64,000 bases of DNA from Petaurus breviceps papuanus (GCA_028583685.1 JAMXIF010000077.1:12063363-12127362), one strand, 5' to 3'. Positions 10,881 to 22,819 are shown, counted from the stretch's first letter. Translations and numbers: made by a program. The notes: generated by a model not told the origin, from the sequence alone.

Positions 10881-11767
10881 TCCAATTACTCTGGGCTGAC
10901 TGTATAGCATACCAGGAAGAATACTAACTCCTAATTACTCAGAGAGAACTAATAAGCTTATGATTACACTGACTTTCGATATTTATTATCTTCCCTATAA
11001 GGTGCCAACTGTGCCTAATTCATGGTAAATCATTCAGAATACTAAAAAGGCATTCTTTAGAAATTATTCCTGCCTTTCATTTACTATGATAATATAGTCA
11101 AGATAATCTGAAACACGTTACGCAGTTTTCAAGATTTCCTATTTGATAAAAAAAACACTCAGTGATAGAAATATAGAAAATGATTTTTTTTTACTCCTTA
11201 TTCCTCCTTCAGCTTCTATATTAATTTATGGAATTACAAAGAGTACTTCACTGCTACCAGAATTATTTCTTAAGATACATTTGTGTATATATACACACAG
11301 GCATGCACTCGCACACACACACTACACTTTGGGAAGTAACAAAAGGAAATACTAAATTCCTAGTGTCATTTTTTTTTTCAGTACAAAAAATGTAGACTAA
11401 CTCAATATCTCTTTGTGAAAGTTCAGGCAAATGCTCTGCTGATTGTTCTATTATTATCTCTGTTTTATTCAGTTTCAAATTAATATAATGTTTTATTGGA
11501 GTTAGCTCAAACTGGTTTGTAAGTACTGATTGTTAAATTTTCAATGTCAGTATAACTCAGAAATGTGAAAATGTTAAAAAAAAAATCAGGCCTTGATTTA
11601 TGGTTTTGTTGGTGGTCCAGATTGCAAAAACTAATGGATAAAATGTTAATCATGCAAATTATTCTTCAAGTGTGTCTTGTGTAAGTCACCCCCCCCCCAA
11701 AAAAAAAAGCTGGTTGTTAAACATTTGCCAACATACACTTGGATATCAGTATTGGTACAAAGATGAG
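10881..11767. other. No recognised element apart from simple sequence
   Basis: AT-rich unique-looking DNA. It includes a short imperfect CA run near 11,285-11,328 and a C-run joined to an A-run at 11,688-11,708. No host exon is apparent. Confidence 0.4.
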
Positions 11768-12048
11768 TGGGTGGGTAGGAGGTTCACTGGATAGAGTGCT
11801 GGGCCTGGAGTCAACAAAATCTATCTTCTTGAGTTTAAATATGGCCTCAGAACCTTACTAGCTGTGTTATCCTAGGTAAATCACTTAACCCTATTTGCCT
11901 AAGTCCCTTATCTGTCAAAATGAACTGGAGAAGGAATGGCAAACTACTCTAGTGTCTTTGCCAAAAAAACAAAAAAATCCCTTACTCCAAAACAAATAGG
12001 GTCACGCGGAGTTGAACATGACTAAAAACAAGAGAACAACAACAAATA
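11768..12048 (+). mobile_element. RTE/BovB-tailed SINE
   Basis: A tRNA-like head ('ggttcactggatagagtgct') leads to 'taaatcacttaaccc', then a tail with 'gaactggagaaggaatggc', 'aaactactctagtgtc' and 'agttgaacatgactaaaaac'. That tail is the wording shared by SINEs mobilised by RTE-type LINEs in marsupials. It ends in 'acaacaac' rather than a pure A-tail. Confidence 0.75.
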
Positions 12049-12189
12049 TGTGTAAATATGAACACATGCAGACAATCATAGATTTGGAGATCTAGACATA
12101 CAGATCTTTATTTCTTTATTGATCTAACTATAGCTCTAAACTGACGAGTCTATATAATATACAGCGTGTTCCTCTCTTCCTCCTTACTC

Positions 12190-12270
12190 TAAAATTTGCA
12201 TATTTGAATATGTGTATGTATATATTAACATATGTATATTTGTGTATATATGCATATGTGTGTGTATCTC
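12190..12270. repeat. (TATGTG)n-like microsatellite
   Basis: Imperfect TATGTGTATG/ACATATG units. Confidence 0.8.
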
Positions 12271-12891
12271 AGAAAGAAATATTATGAAAATGGTCTTGCT
12301 GATAAGGAGTTGAGCACTTACTTGGTAGATTCCTTTATCCCTTTCTATGAAGTGACTTCTCCTATCTCTTAATGGTCGCTGTTATAGTTTCCTAACTGGA
12401 AAGTGTTTTCTACCTGTGTCTAGGCCTGTCTTTCTGTCTCTGTGTCCCTGTCTCTGTCTCTCTCTCTTTTCTGTGTGTTCCAAATGTCTTAGTGAAGTTT
12501 CAAGCTTTTAAGACTTAAAACTGCACTAAGTCTTTTGAGATATATATCAATACACCATGCTGGGCTTATATAGCCCATTTCCTCATGTCTATAGCCATAT
12601 TAATATGCACATTACATGTTTAATATGCATTTAGATTTTTATTTACTTTTTAATATGCATTTTGTTTTGGCAAGTACAATATAAGATCCTTCAAGAGGGG
12701 ATTAAGGATAAAAATTGACCACAGGTAAATCCTACCTATTTCAGAGCTTTAGGCATAACTCTCTAAGACTAAAAATCCCTATCTAGTTTCTCATCTGCAC
12801 TGGTGGAGGAAGATGAAAATGCCTGTAAAATTATAAGTATTTTCTAACCCAAGAAGCTCATTTTACTGGTTTTGTTTTTAATTGCTTTGAT
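12271..12891. other. No recognised element
   Basis: Mixed sequence with a CT/GT-rich low-complexity run at about 12,415-12,475 and TTAATATGCAT-like words repeated near 12,598-12,660. Confidence 0.4.
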
Positions 12892-13137
12892 TTTTGTCAT
12901 TGTTTAGTCATCCCAGTTATGTATGACACTGTTACCCTATTTGGGGTTTTCTTGGCATAGTTACTGGATTGGTTTGACTTTTCCTTCTCCAGCTCGTCTT
13001 CAAGATGAAAAAACTGAGGCAAACAGGGTAGTAATTTGCCCAGAGTCACACAGCTAGTAAGTATCTGAGGATGGATTGAAACTCGGCTCTTCCAGAATCT
13101 AGACCAGAGTTCTGTCCATTGAGAACCTAGCTGCCCC
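12892..13137 (-). mobile_element. Antisense RTE/BovB-tailed SINE
   Basis: The + strand reads 'ctatttggggttttcttggc', 'ccttctccagctcg', 'gatgaaaaaactgaggcaaa', 'cagctagtaagtatctgagg', ending 'gaacctagctgcccc'. This is a near full-length antisense copy. The 87-codon antisense open frame crossing it is not a gene. Confidence 0.8.
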
Positions 13138-14084
13138 ATTTTACTGATGTTAATAGGCAACTAGTCTTCAGATTCAAGACGCAGAGTTCCCTTAGGTGTT
13201 AAGAGATTAAGTGAATTGTACATAATAACACATCTATGCTAGTAGATTTAAAAGGAAAGATTTAAACAGAGGTTTCCCTCACTCCAAAGTCAACTGTACA
13301 CAATATGCCCTTCTAATTCTCACCTCCCCAAATCCTAGGTGCTGGAAAAAAGCATATATTCCTCTTCCCTCTTTGTTCCTAACTATTGTTTAAGGGGGCA
13401 GGAGTGTGAGAAAAACAAGACTTCCTGGACAAATTCTGTCATCCAAAGAATGCAGCCTACAGAACAGAACTGATGTGGAGAAGCTAAGACATTGTAAATG
13501 GCACCTTGATTGGAAGGGCAGAATAAGTGAGCTGGAACCATGAGGTCGTATCTGGTTGCTCTAGCAACTGAGGAAAACTCAAAGTTTGATTGTGGGTTGG
13601 CAAGGAGGTTGAAATGAAGTGTTGCCATGGTATTAAGTTTGAGTTCTATTCAGAAGGAACAAAGTGGTCATGAGGGGAGCAAAACCAAGGGGCTCCTATC
13701 CATATGAGGGGCCTTTCCACTTTGGAAATTCTGTGATTCCACCACAATGAAGACACACTGAACCATTTCTCCTGAAGTATATCAACTCTAGGCAAGGGAA
13801 GTCACAAACTTGTAAAGGGAAGGATAAGAGAAGCCGCTAAAGAAATGTTCAACTCCCCAGCAGGACCATTTTCACAGTTTTTTTCTCTAGCTCAGAAATT
13901 ATGAAGCCCCATAATTTAGCAGCCTCTGGCTAGAGCTGGGAGGGGAACAAAGAACAAGCTCCAAAGACATTCAATGTGCAGCAGTAGGTGGAATTAAATA
14001 AGCTCACTAAGAAGTGAATAAACTAACAGAGTCATATTGGATTTGCTGTTTAGTTTATTTACAAAAAAAAAACACCCTTCTTAA
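13138..14084. other. No recognised element
   Basis: Nearly 950 bp without clear repeat wording. The 81-codon antisense frame at 13,383-13,628 has no motif I know. It may be unique intergenic DNA. Confidence 0.4.
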
Positions 14085-14760
14085 AATATTCCAATTGAAT
14101 TCCACAAGCATTTCTACAACATCTGTTGTGTACCAAGTACTGCTCTCAGCTCTGGGAATGTATACCAAGAAAAAAATGAAATCATCCTTACCCTCATGGA
14201 CCTTCCATTCTCTTAGGTAGATACAACACATAAAATTTATTTTAAAAAGTTATTTTCTAAGGATGAGAGAATAAACAACTCAAGGAGGGGAGGTTAAGGG
14301 AGGGGAGTGATTGGGACAAGGCTTGTCTAAGAAGAGTTGATTGAGCAGAGCTATAGTAGGAGCTAGGTTTCTGCAAGAGAGATACTTGAGAAAGGAAAGA
14401 TTCTAAGTCTAAGTCTATAGGAGTCTAAGTCAAAGGTATGTAGGAAAGAGATGGAATGTGCTTAGAGGGAATAGCAAAAACACTGATTTGGATGATGAGC
14501 CTATGTGAGGGGGAGTAATGGGAAATCAGCCTAAATAGACAGTTTGATGTCATATTGGAAGATCTTTAAATGACAACTAAACGACATTCTATTTTAGCCC
14601 ATATGCAATTGAGAAACATCCAAGTTTCTCTGGCATGGGAATAACATGGCTAGACTTGGGCTTTAGGAATGTAGCTTTGGCAGCTCTGTGGAAGATTAAT
14701 TGGAGAAGTGGAGAGGCTACATATAAGGAAATCAGTTGAGTCTATACTGTTATCTCTTAT
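14085..14760 (-). mobile_element. Antisense L2 LINE fragment
   Basis: It begins with the antisense L2 3' end ('gttgtgtaccaagtactgc', 'ccctcatggaccttcc') and continues into upstream L2 wording such as 'gggaataacatggctagac' and 'gtagctttggcagctctgtgg'. About 0.7 kb is retained. It is old and non-coding. Confidence 0.6.
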
Positions 14761-16185
14761 GATGACTAATCAGGATTATGAACTTGAGAGTTGGACCTTA
14801 TAAATCATCTAGTCCCACCATGTTGATATTAACATTTAATTAAGTCATTCTATTTGACCAAATCCTAATATGTTTCACTGTGACTAGAGTTAACCCTGGG
14901 GTCTCAAAGCCTATGCCAATGGAGCCCAAACTCTGGTAAACACTGCAATATTAGGATAATTTGAACGATGGTCCTAAAGATGAATTATTTGCCACTTTTT
15001 AAAGGACTGGCCTAGTTATATTGAGAGCTACATAGCCAGATACTCATGAAGACTATCTACTAAGGAAGAGAAAGTGAAGTATTCATGTTAAATCAATGAA
15101 ATAACCCATCTTAAAAGTACTAAATATAATATCTCATAGTTCAAATTATATGTTTATTTTAAATCACATTTATCCAGATTGGAAGGACAACTTTACAGTC
15201 TGATCATTTAATACCTGTCAGGGCCTTTTCATTTGCTGGGTTCTTTCCCACTCTTGGGATAGAAATGATCAATTCTCTAGTTACTATCACTGTCAGGACA
15301 GTGATGAAGCTGTAGTCATAGAGTAGGGCTGGGACCATTCAATGGATAAGTCCACAGATCAGCAAGGAGCCATAGAGAAGCCTCTGTCCATTCAACTGTT
15401 GTAGAGGGCTTAGAAACCAGCATATCATACTATTTCTCTTCATTGGGATTACTTTTTGTGCCAGTTTGTGGTTTGAATACCACTTATAGTTTAATTTGTC
15501 TGACAGGACACACTAAAGACCTCTGCAGCTATGGTTGAGCCATGCCCTCTTCCCTTCATATGTGCAAAGGATATATGGGCTGCCTAGACCCAAGAGCTTC
15601 TTTACATTGAAAAACTTGAAACTGGATTTTCCAACCTCTCTCCTTACTCCAACCCATAACAAATCATGCAACTTTTGGATAACCTAGATCAATATTTCAT
15701 GGTAGGTTTGCATGCCCTGGTTTAATAGTTCATAAAAGAGTTGGCTTGTTTTTGTGTCTTAAAAAGGTGATCTTTTTGTGGAGCTCCACTGGTCTACATG
15801 TACCACCAAGGATAAGTGATTATAATACTATAAGAATAGAATTACTTACATGTCTTTGATAAGGATTGACTCATAGATCTTTTCTGAGAAACAGCCATTT
15901 GAAAAGTTTTGATTATCTTAGTAATAGACAAGATTAGAATAGGGAAAACTACCCTGGCAGCTCCCCTGGATTGAAGGTACTATAGCCTCAGGCCTATTCC
16001 CCAGCTATTCTGGGTTTACACAGATAATTTAATCTGACTATAGTGAAATTTTTAAAAAAGTATATTATAGCATTGTTGGGGTATGTAAATAAATGAAGAG
16101 TATCCTAGATAGAAAGCTGTAATAGTCAAATGTTCTATATAATGTTCTTAAAGATATGAAAGAAAGGGCATAGAATCTCGAAAGA
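14761..16185. other. No recognised element
   Basis: One of the larger repeat-poor stretches, about 1.4 kb of moderately AT-rich DNA. A decayed MAR1-like piece may lie at 14,775-14,850 ('tcatctagtcccaccatg'). I see no exon-like signal. Confidence 0.4.
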
Positions 16186-16830
16186 AATAGCTCTCTTGAG
16201 GATCTCAAGAGACCAGTTAGTCCAACCTTTATTCGATCAAGAATCCCCTCAAACATATAACTAAGAAGTGATGACCTAGCCTTCATTTGTAAACCTCTAA
16301 TGAGAATGGGCCTATTACTTTCATTTCTCTTCTCTGGGCAAAATATGTGACTTTTGGAAAGCTTTAACCTTAGAAAGTCCTTCCTTGATTAATACTGACT
16401 TTTATTCTTACAATGTCTACTCATTTAACCTAGTTCTTCCCCCTATGATCAAGAGGTATAAGATTAATCCTTCTTCCACAGGACAACCCTACAAATGTTT
16501 GAAGTTAACCATAATTCAGTCACCTTAGTCTCCCCTTCCCCCATTTCGGAATTCTAAATTCCTTCAAATAATCTTGTATGGTATAATCTTGAGTGCTTTT
16601 ACCTTACTGACCATTATCTTCTGGAATAAATCTCTCTTATCAATGTATTTTTGAAGGGTGATTCCCAGAACTAAGTACAAAACACCAGACATGGTCTATA
16701 CAGAGGAGCTTAGAGGGGGAGTATCAACTCCTTCATTGTGTCTTTCTTAGCTAACCCTCAGGTCACATTTACACACTCAAAGACCTTGTATCTTATGCTT
16801 TTTGAAATATATATGATAATCTAGGTCTGC
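16186..16830 (-). mobile_element. Antisense CR1/L3 LINE
   Basis: The + strand follows antisense CR1 wording: 'aggacaaccctacaaatg', 'cccagaactaagtac', 'cagacatggtctatacagag', 'cacatttacacactcaaag'. The copy at 43.3-43.7 kb has the same order. It is highly diverged and has no long frame. Confidence 0.55.
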
Positions 16831-18005
16831 ACATGGTCAACTAATATAAACATGTTGACATGGCAAAAAAAAAGAGAATTGAGACTCTTCAATGATCCCT
16901 TTTAGCATCTAAACCAATGATCCAATACCCAGGACCTTAGGCCCAAATACAATCCCAAAATAGAAGCCAAAGAAATACAGTAAAATGATAAGACAAGACA
17001 GATAACCTGTAACTGTGGCCTGCCTGCCACTTAGTAGGCACTATGAACCCATCAGCATGCATGGAGGACTAGGTGAGAGAAAATTCAGTAGAATTGAATC
17101 AACTGTCTTAATGGGCCAGAAAATCAACCAGTCTGAGTGAAAAATTCACTTGTTATGGTTGACTGGTACTGGCTGGAAAAGCAACTGAAATTTGTAGGAT
17201 CATTAAGATGCCCCAAACTTATCTGAATGGACTGTATTTTTCAAATTCTATCTGAATCATTGCTATGGTGTAGACATTGCTTCAGGGCCTATATGGCCAA
17301 CAAAACAATTCTGCTTCTCCTAGTTGCTAAAAAAAAATTCTTAAATCCCAATGATACCTACCAATAAAGTGAGTCATATTTCCTCAATGACATTTGCTCC
17401 ATACATGTGAGAATCTGGCTTGGAAGACAGTCAATTTCTTTTCTGTTCTGTGTTTTCTTCACTCTCCACAGTGACTTTTTCATTTCTGATTGACTCCAAC
17501 CCCTCATGTGTAATATAAAATAATAGGGGCTGGAAATGAGGATAGCAATGAACCATACAACTGAATTTATAAGAGCTTTCTGTTTATAATTAGTAAGACT
17601 TTTTCAATTCAAAATACATCTTTCCTTCAAAAAGCCAAAGTATCACTAGATCTAGCATAGAACTTTGTCTATTCTGTCTGTCTATCTCTGTATTTACTTC
17701 TATCTTTTTATCACTGTCTCCATCACTCTGCCTCTGCTTCTCTGTTTCTCTATCTCTCCTGTGTTTTTTTTTTTCTCCCTGTCTCTTCCTCATTCTTTTT
17801 TTCCTTCTGGGCTTCCTTAATTTGTACTTTAGCCCTCATTTTGATTATTCAGATGAAAGATCACTTGTCTAGTATATTATAATATAACCTCCAAAGTCTG
17901 GCTTTTACCAAAATGGCCTTTAAGGTCCATTGCAAACTTAAGATTGTGTGGTTCCATGATTCTATGAAATTTTGATCATCTGTACTCTATTCTGAATCTA
18001 TTGAT
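16831..18005. other. Mostly unrecognised; pyrimidine-rich low-complexity run inside
   Basis: Unique-looking DNA from 16,831 to 17,655. An imperfect (TCTG/TCTC)n run occupies about 17,660-17,800; the Arg/Glu-rich antisense frame there is an artefact of it. Confidence 0.5.
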
Positions 18006-18237
18006 CAGTCATTTACTGATGTCTGACTCCTCATAACCCCATGGACCATAGAATGCCAACATAGTCTGTGAGATTTTCTTGGGTAAGACACTGGAGTGGT
18101 TTGGCATTTCCTTCTTCAGTGGATTAAGGCAAACAGAGAGTAAGTGACTTGCCCAGGGTAACAAATCTGAGACCAGATTTGAACTCAAGTCTTCCTGACT
18201 CTAGACCCAGGCCCCACTGAGTCATGTAGCTGCCTCC
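18006..18237 (-). mobile_element. Antisense RTE/BovB-tailed SINE
   Basis: 'gtctgactcctcataacccc', 'tggtttggcatttccttc', 'taagtgacttgcccaggg', 'cttcctgactctagacc' and 'tgtagctgcctcc' give the full antisense order. Confidence 0.8.
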
Positions 18238-18299
18238 AAATAAGAATCATAATAACTCCTAACTTTCAGGGTTGTTGTGAATATCATATGAAATGATCA

Positions 18300-18374
18300 A
18301 AGAATCACAGAATTTCAGATTTGGAAGGGCCCATCTTATCCCAGTGGCTATCTGGTTCAGCTCCTTTATTTTAG
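18300..18374 (-). repeat. MAR1 SINE 3' tail fragment (antisense)
   Basis: 'aatcacagaatttcagattt' and 'ggaagggcccatcttatccc' are the antisense start of a MAR1-type SINE. It stops where the next SINE begins. Confidence 0.55.
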
Positions 18375-18612
18375 AGTCACTTCAGCCATGTCTAACTTTC
18401 CATGACCCCATTTGGGGTTTTCTTTACAAGAATATTGAAACGGCTTGCCATTTCCTTCTATAGTTCATTTTACAGATGAGGAAACCAAGGCAAACAGGGT
18501 GAAGTGACTTGCCCAGGGTAACACAGGTAATAAGTGTTTCATGTCAGATTTGAATTCACATCTTCCTGACTCCTGGCCCAATGCCCTATCCACTCAGCAT
18601 GCAGCTACCTCT
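18375..18612 (-). mobile_element. Antisense RTE/BovB-tailed SINE
   Basis: 'ccccatttggggttttcttt', 'ggcttgccatttccttct', 'cagatgaggaaaccaaggc', 'gtgacttgcccagggtaac', 'cttcctgactcctggccc' and 'catgcagctacctc' mark a near-complete copy. Together with the copy at 18,006 it gives two same-orientation insertions within 400 bp. Confidence 0.8.
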
Positions 18613-18704
18613 ATCCTGAGTAGAGTTCAATGAAAGTGTTTCAGTTTGTTTCCTATTTCAGGAATATCACACATTTCATCCAAATTGTGTAATCTGTTCT
18701 GATA

Positions 18705-19015
18705 TCTTTAGCCATCTGGGGACACATTATGGCACAATCTTCTCTGGGTTCCTGGTCCCTTTTTCCCAAAAAATATAAGGATTATAGGATGACTAATTCA
18801 GAGAAAGAAGGAACCTTAGACATGATTTTCAGGTCCATGATTTTTTTTCCTGTTGTTATTGAAATTATGAGAATTATATTTCAATATAACTGGTGACTTT
18901 TTGTTTTTTCTTGTTTTGCTGTGTACTTATAATATTTTGATATATATATGTAAATATAAATGCTTTATATTCTTCTGTATTTTATTTTATGCATTTAAAA
19001 ATGTTATTCTGAAAA
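18705..19015. repeat. Copy 1 of an unidentified duplicated block
   Basis: This block is homologous to 21,058-21,487. Shared words in the same order include 'gacacattatg', 'cacaatcttctctgg', a middle segment matching 'gtccatga' plus a T-run, and 'aaaatgttattct'. A MAR1 tail may explain the middle, but the start ('gacacattatggcacaatct') fits no family I recognise. It is either an unlisted dispersed repeat or an old local duplication. Confidence 0.5.
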
Positions 19016-19074
19016 GGTACCCAGAAGCTTCATGGGAATGACAGAGGGGTGCATGCCAGAAAAATTGTCAAAAA

Positions 19075-19245
19075 TCCTTTATCTATCCCAACTCTTTCAT
19101 TTTATAAATGAGTAAAATGAGGCTGACAGACATTAAGAAACTTGGTCCATATCATACAAGTGGTAAATGGAAGAGTCAAGACTCATATTCATGACTGCTG
19201 TTTCCAAATCTAGCATTCTTTCCACCATGCTGTCTCCCATAGCTT
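19075..19245 (-). repeat. Antisense MAR1/MIR CORE-SINE part
   Basis: 'tttcattttataaatgag', 'aaaatgaggctgacagac', 'catacaagtggtaaatgg' and 'attctttccaccatgctgtc' give the antisense core and head. Confidence 0.65.
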
Positions 19246-19355
19246 TTAGACTCTTTTGTCATAGTCTTGTCACTTTAACCTTTTGTGCTGTATTATAGTT
19301 ATTCCATACACAAACACATTCAGACTGTCCCAAGAACAAGGTATTACCATTAAGT

Positions 19356-19462
19356 TTTTATTCTTGTTGTTTAATCGATGTCATGTCTGACTCTTTGTGA
19401 CCCTATTTGGGGTTTTCTTGGCAAGGATACTGGAATAGTTTGCCATTTCCTTCTCCAATTAC
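19356..19462 (-). mobile_element. Truncated antisense RTE-tailed SINE
   Basis: Only the tail half is present: 'gtgaccctatttggggtttt', 'cttggcaaggatactgg' and 'tgccatttccttctcc'. It is 5'-truncated. Confidence 0.75.
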
Positions 19463-19497
19463 TAGACATTAGCCTCCCTCAAAACAGAAGCATGTTG

Positions 19498-19712
19498 ACA
19501 TAGTAGAAAGAGTGATGGGTTTGCAGTCAGAGAAAGTATTTGCATTTGTGGCTAGCTCAGTGGTTCCAGATCTGTTATTTTAATGACTGTATGTCATTGG
19601 GCAAGTCACTTAATCTTCAAGGTCCTCAGTTTCTTCATTTGAACAATGAAAAGTTAGATTAGATGACCTCCAAGTTTCCTTGCAGCTCTAAATCTATCAT
19701 TCTTATGATCTA
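19498..19712 (+). repeat. MAR1 CORE-SINE, near full length
   Basis: A head 'tagtagaaagagtgatgg', core 'gggcaagtcacttaatc', and the MAR1-type tail 'agattagatgacctccaag' with 'cagctctaaatctatc' show a complete sense copy. A second, headless MAR1 lies directly downstream at about 19,713-19,828. Confidence 0.75.
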
Positions 19713-19828
19713 TCTTCCTGAATAAGTCACTTCATTCCTCTTTACCTCATATTCTGTATCTTTAAAATGGGAAGGGATTAGGCTTCCTTATCTCTGAGAT
19801 TTCCTCTGGCTTTAAATCCTGTGAACAC
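19713..19828 (+). repeat. MAR1 3' part abutting the previous SINE
   Basis: 'ataagtcacttcattcctc', 'atctttaaaatgggaaggga' and 'ctctggctttaaatcctgtg' repeat the core-to-tail order. The 93-codon antisense open frame crossing it is not a recognisable gene. Confidence 0.55.
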
Positions 19829-21057
19829 ATAGTCATAAATAGAATCCATTCATTCAAAGAATTTTCATAATTAACCAGCTTTAAGGAAGAGATCATGCTC
19901 TGGTTCTCAAGGTGATTATTAGTCAGGTCCATGTTTCCTGGTTTTTCAACAAGCAGTAGACAAACTTTGAAAGCTTCATGTAGGTGGATGATTTCTTGCT
20001 GATTCAGCCGCCTGGATATGAAGACAATTTTTCCAGCTGCCACAGCTTTTCATTCTGTAGAAGTCTCAAAATGCTTTGCAATGAATCAAGCCCTTTCTTG
20101 AATAGAGTAAGTAAATAGTTCATTTTAACAGAAACTATATTGTCACTACATCAGCAATTCCCATTTACAAAAAAATGTGCATTACTTATTCAGCTATTTG
20201 AAAGATGGTATTATAGGAGAGGCTTTTTGTCAATTCATTTTTTTTCATCTGCGAGCCTTCATTTCCAAACCTATAGTATCATGTGTTTTTAAGATGTCAA
20301 TTACCATTTTAAAATGTACCACTCCAGCTTGAGTTTCTCAGCAAGTTTCCATGGCAAAGAAAACACTAATCCTTTCAATTTATTGGGAATCAATGTTTAA
20401 TCCTCTTTTTTTTGTTCTCTTACTTACTACAAATAATGAAGAATTCTGAGCATCAGTTTAAGAAGTAAAAGCCCTATATAATATTCCTATTACTTATTGA
20501 TCATTTTAAATTAAAAGTTTTAGGGCTCTCTATTTGGAGAGTAAACTAAAAAATTATGTTTCATATGGAGATATTTTCATCATAGATTATTAATATGAAT
20601 GTGCATTATGAGGAAATTCCCCTATGCTCTTTGATTTTCTTGCATGGTGGGCTTTCTTCTTAGCTAAAGTTCAGTCAGATGATAATAAAGCAAGGTAAAT
20701 ATCTATATTTAATGATCACATTTGGAGTCAACTGACATACTGAAGAAAACAAAACTGCATATTTGGATTTTTTATAGTCTCTTCCCCCCCAGGAGACTGA
20801 ACTGTACCCTTTTGAGGATAATAATGCAGAATTTTGATGGTATCTCAAAGAGTTTTCTAGTCAGGTCTGCATTAGACTCAAAACATCATATCAAGTTTTA
20901 AACTATTACAGATTATTTAGATGCTTTGCTCTTATATATATTCAGGAAAAGAAATTGTATAAGCCCACTAAATTAGCTGTTTTTTTTTTCTCTTTCTTGT
21001 ATAGTCTACCTCTTAATATTTCAAATTTGAACCTGTTTGGGAAAAAATAACTGCTTA
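19829..21057. other. Repeat-poor island, candidate conserved non-coding DNA
   Basis: About 1.2 kb with no clear transposon wording and AT-rich, mixed-complexity sequence. Examples are 'gtcaattaccattttaaaat' near 20,298 and 'gattattaatatgaatgtg' near 20,585. Freedom from insertions in such a repeat-dense window is compatible with constraint, but sequence alone cannot show it. Confidence 0.35.
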
Positions 21058-21487
21058 GTTAGCTATGGTAGGACACATTATGTCACAATCTTCTCTGGCT
21101 TCCTTGTAAAAAGGATAAAAAACATAAGATCACTGATTTAGAGCAAGAACCAGTTCTGAAAAGATTTCCAGGACTTCTTAAGCAAGGGTCCATGAATTTT
21201 TTTTACAGTTGTTAATATTACAGTAAATATTTCTTTTTTCTTTTGTTTTGTTTTTTGCTTTTTGGAGGGGTGAAGGCAGGGCAATTGGGGTTAAGTGACT
21301 TGCCCAAGGTCACACAGCTAGTAAGTTTCAAGTGTGTGAGGCTGGATTTGAACTGAGGTCCTCCTGACTCCAGGGCTGGTGTCTACTCACTGCACCACCT
21401 AGATGCCGCAATAGTAAATATTTAAATATAATTGGTTTCCTTTGCAATCCTCTTTATTTTATTTTATATATGTGAAAATGCTATTCT
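21058..21487. repeat. Copy 2 of the unidentified duplicated block, split by a SINE
   Basis: This is homologous to 18,705-19,015 in the same orientation. A SINE at 21,233-21,412 interrupts it. After the SINE the homology resumes with 'atttaaatataattggtttc' and 'gaaaatgctattct'. It lies 2.35 kb from copy 1. Confidence 0.5.
21233..21412 (-). mobile_element. tRNA-derived SINE with 11-bp target-site duplication
   Basis: The + strand gives a T-rich start, 'ggcaattggggttaagtgac', 'ggtcacacagctagtaag', 'gaggtcctcctgactcc' and 'ccacctagatgccgc'. The direct repeat AGTAAATATTT flanks it exactly at 21,222-21,232 and 21,413-21,423. The clean duplication marks it as younger than the block it interrupts. 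Confidence 0.9.
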
Positions 21488-21744
21488 TACACTTACTTAC
21501 TTACAAACTTACTAGATGTGTGATCCAAGTCAAATTACTTAACTGTGTTTGCCTCAGTTCCTAATCTTTAAAAATGAACTAGCATTATTATTTGAACGTA
21601 TTATTCTGTCTTCCTCTATGGAAACAGGAGAAAATGTTTTTTTAGCTCGAGCTCCAACCATTCAACATTAAAGATCATTTCACAAAAAACAAAAACTAAA
21701 ACAAAAGTAACCCCCACTCATGGTATAACCACTTTCTTATTTTT

Positions 21745-21835
21745 CCTGCCTTATCATCATCACCATTATCATCATCATCATCATCATTGTCATCATCATC
21801 ATCATCATCTTCATCATCATTACCATCATCATCTC
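21745..21835. repeat. (ATC)n microsatellite
   Basis: About 25 TCA/ATC units with occasional ATT, CTT and ACC interruptions. Confidence 0.9.
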
Positions 21836-22819
21836 TCTTTTAATTTGCATTAAAAATTTAAAATACACTCTAAGTGTAATTGAAGGAAAGCAGATACTTC
21901 ACAGCTCTATTACTTAATTGTTTTAATGTTAAAGAAAATCCCAAATTTCATTCCAAAAGCTCCAGGTTGGGAAAATTAACTGCATAGTTTGCCTCATAAA
22001 GGGATTTCTTTTCTGGGATTAACTAAAGAAAACTTTCTTTCTGCATTGTTAAATCCCATCTCATATGAGATGCATTTCATTATGCTGAATGAGGTCCATA
22101 TTTTCCAAAAAAGCACACTCAATATCTATCTCTGAGTTCCTCTAAATAAATATAGATTATTTTTCTTTCCCTTTAGTCTTCTTTTAATTTCATAGCAAAT
22201 GAACCAGAGATTCCAGCAGCATTTCTCTTTACATTTGTGTTTTGTATGATTTGCTTGCTTTTAAAAACTAGCTCCTTTCTGCATCAAAGACAGTTTTTAA
22301 GAAACCACATCAAGGTGCATAGTAAATAGAAAGATTATGATCTCAGGGGTCATATTCAAGGCATCATATAAGAAGAAATGAGACTACAGGTCCACTGGTT
22401 AAGGCTATATATCACTTAATAATGTCAGATGAAAAGGAACTGATAATTAATTAAGAAGAAAGGATTTGGGGGTCTAATTTATTGGTTTGGTAGCTATTCC
22501 CATCAAGAACACTAGACCAAATCATTTTAGAGCATTCAAGTAGAGAAAATGGTGTGAGAGTTATCATTGACTGTGATTGATGAACCTCACATATTGGAAG
22601 CTATGGTAACAAATGCCAGTTTCAATTAGTCTGGATGTAAAACTCAGATTTAAAATAACAATGGTACTCTCTCAGATTAACAAAAGTTTTAGTACATTCT
22701 TTCTCTATTGTGTGACATGACTCTTTAATACTTCAAAAGTTTGGGTTTTGTTTGTTTTTTGTCACGACCAGGCTGAATCCTTCCTTACTAATCACCATTA
22801 AGACTTTAAGGGATTCTTC
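21836..22819. other. No recognised element
   Basis: About 1 kb of AT-rich, unique-looking DNA. 'gttgggaaaattaactgcat' near 21,967 loosely resembles sequence near 21,040, but the match is too short to interpret. Confidence 0.4.

Noticed and set aside
21745-21835. Trinucleotide array considered as a CRISPR-like or regulatory array
   Set aside because: It is a simple (ATC)n microsatellite without spacers.
20990-22010. Similarity of 'gggaaaaaataactgctta' near 21.04 kb and 'gggaaaattaactgcata' near 21.97 kb
   Set aside because: Too short and A-rich to claim a further duplication.
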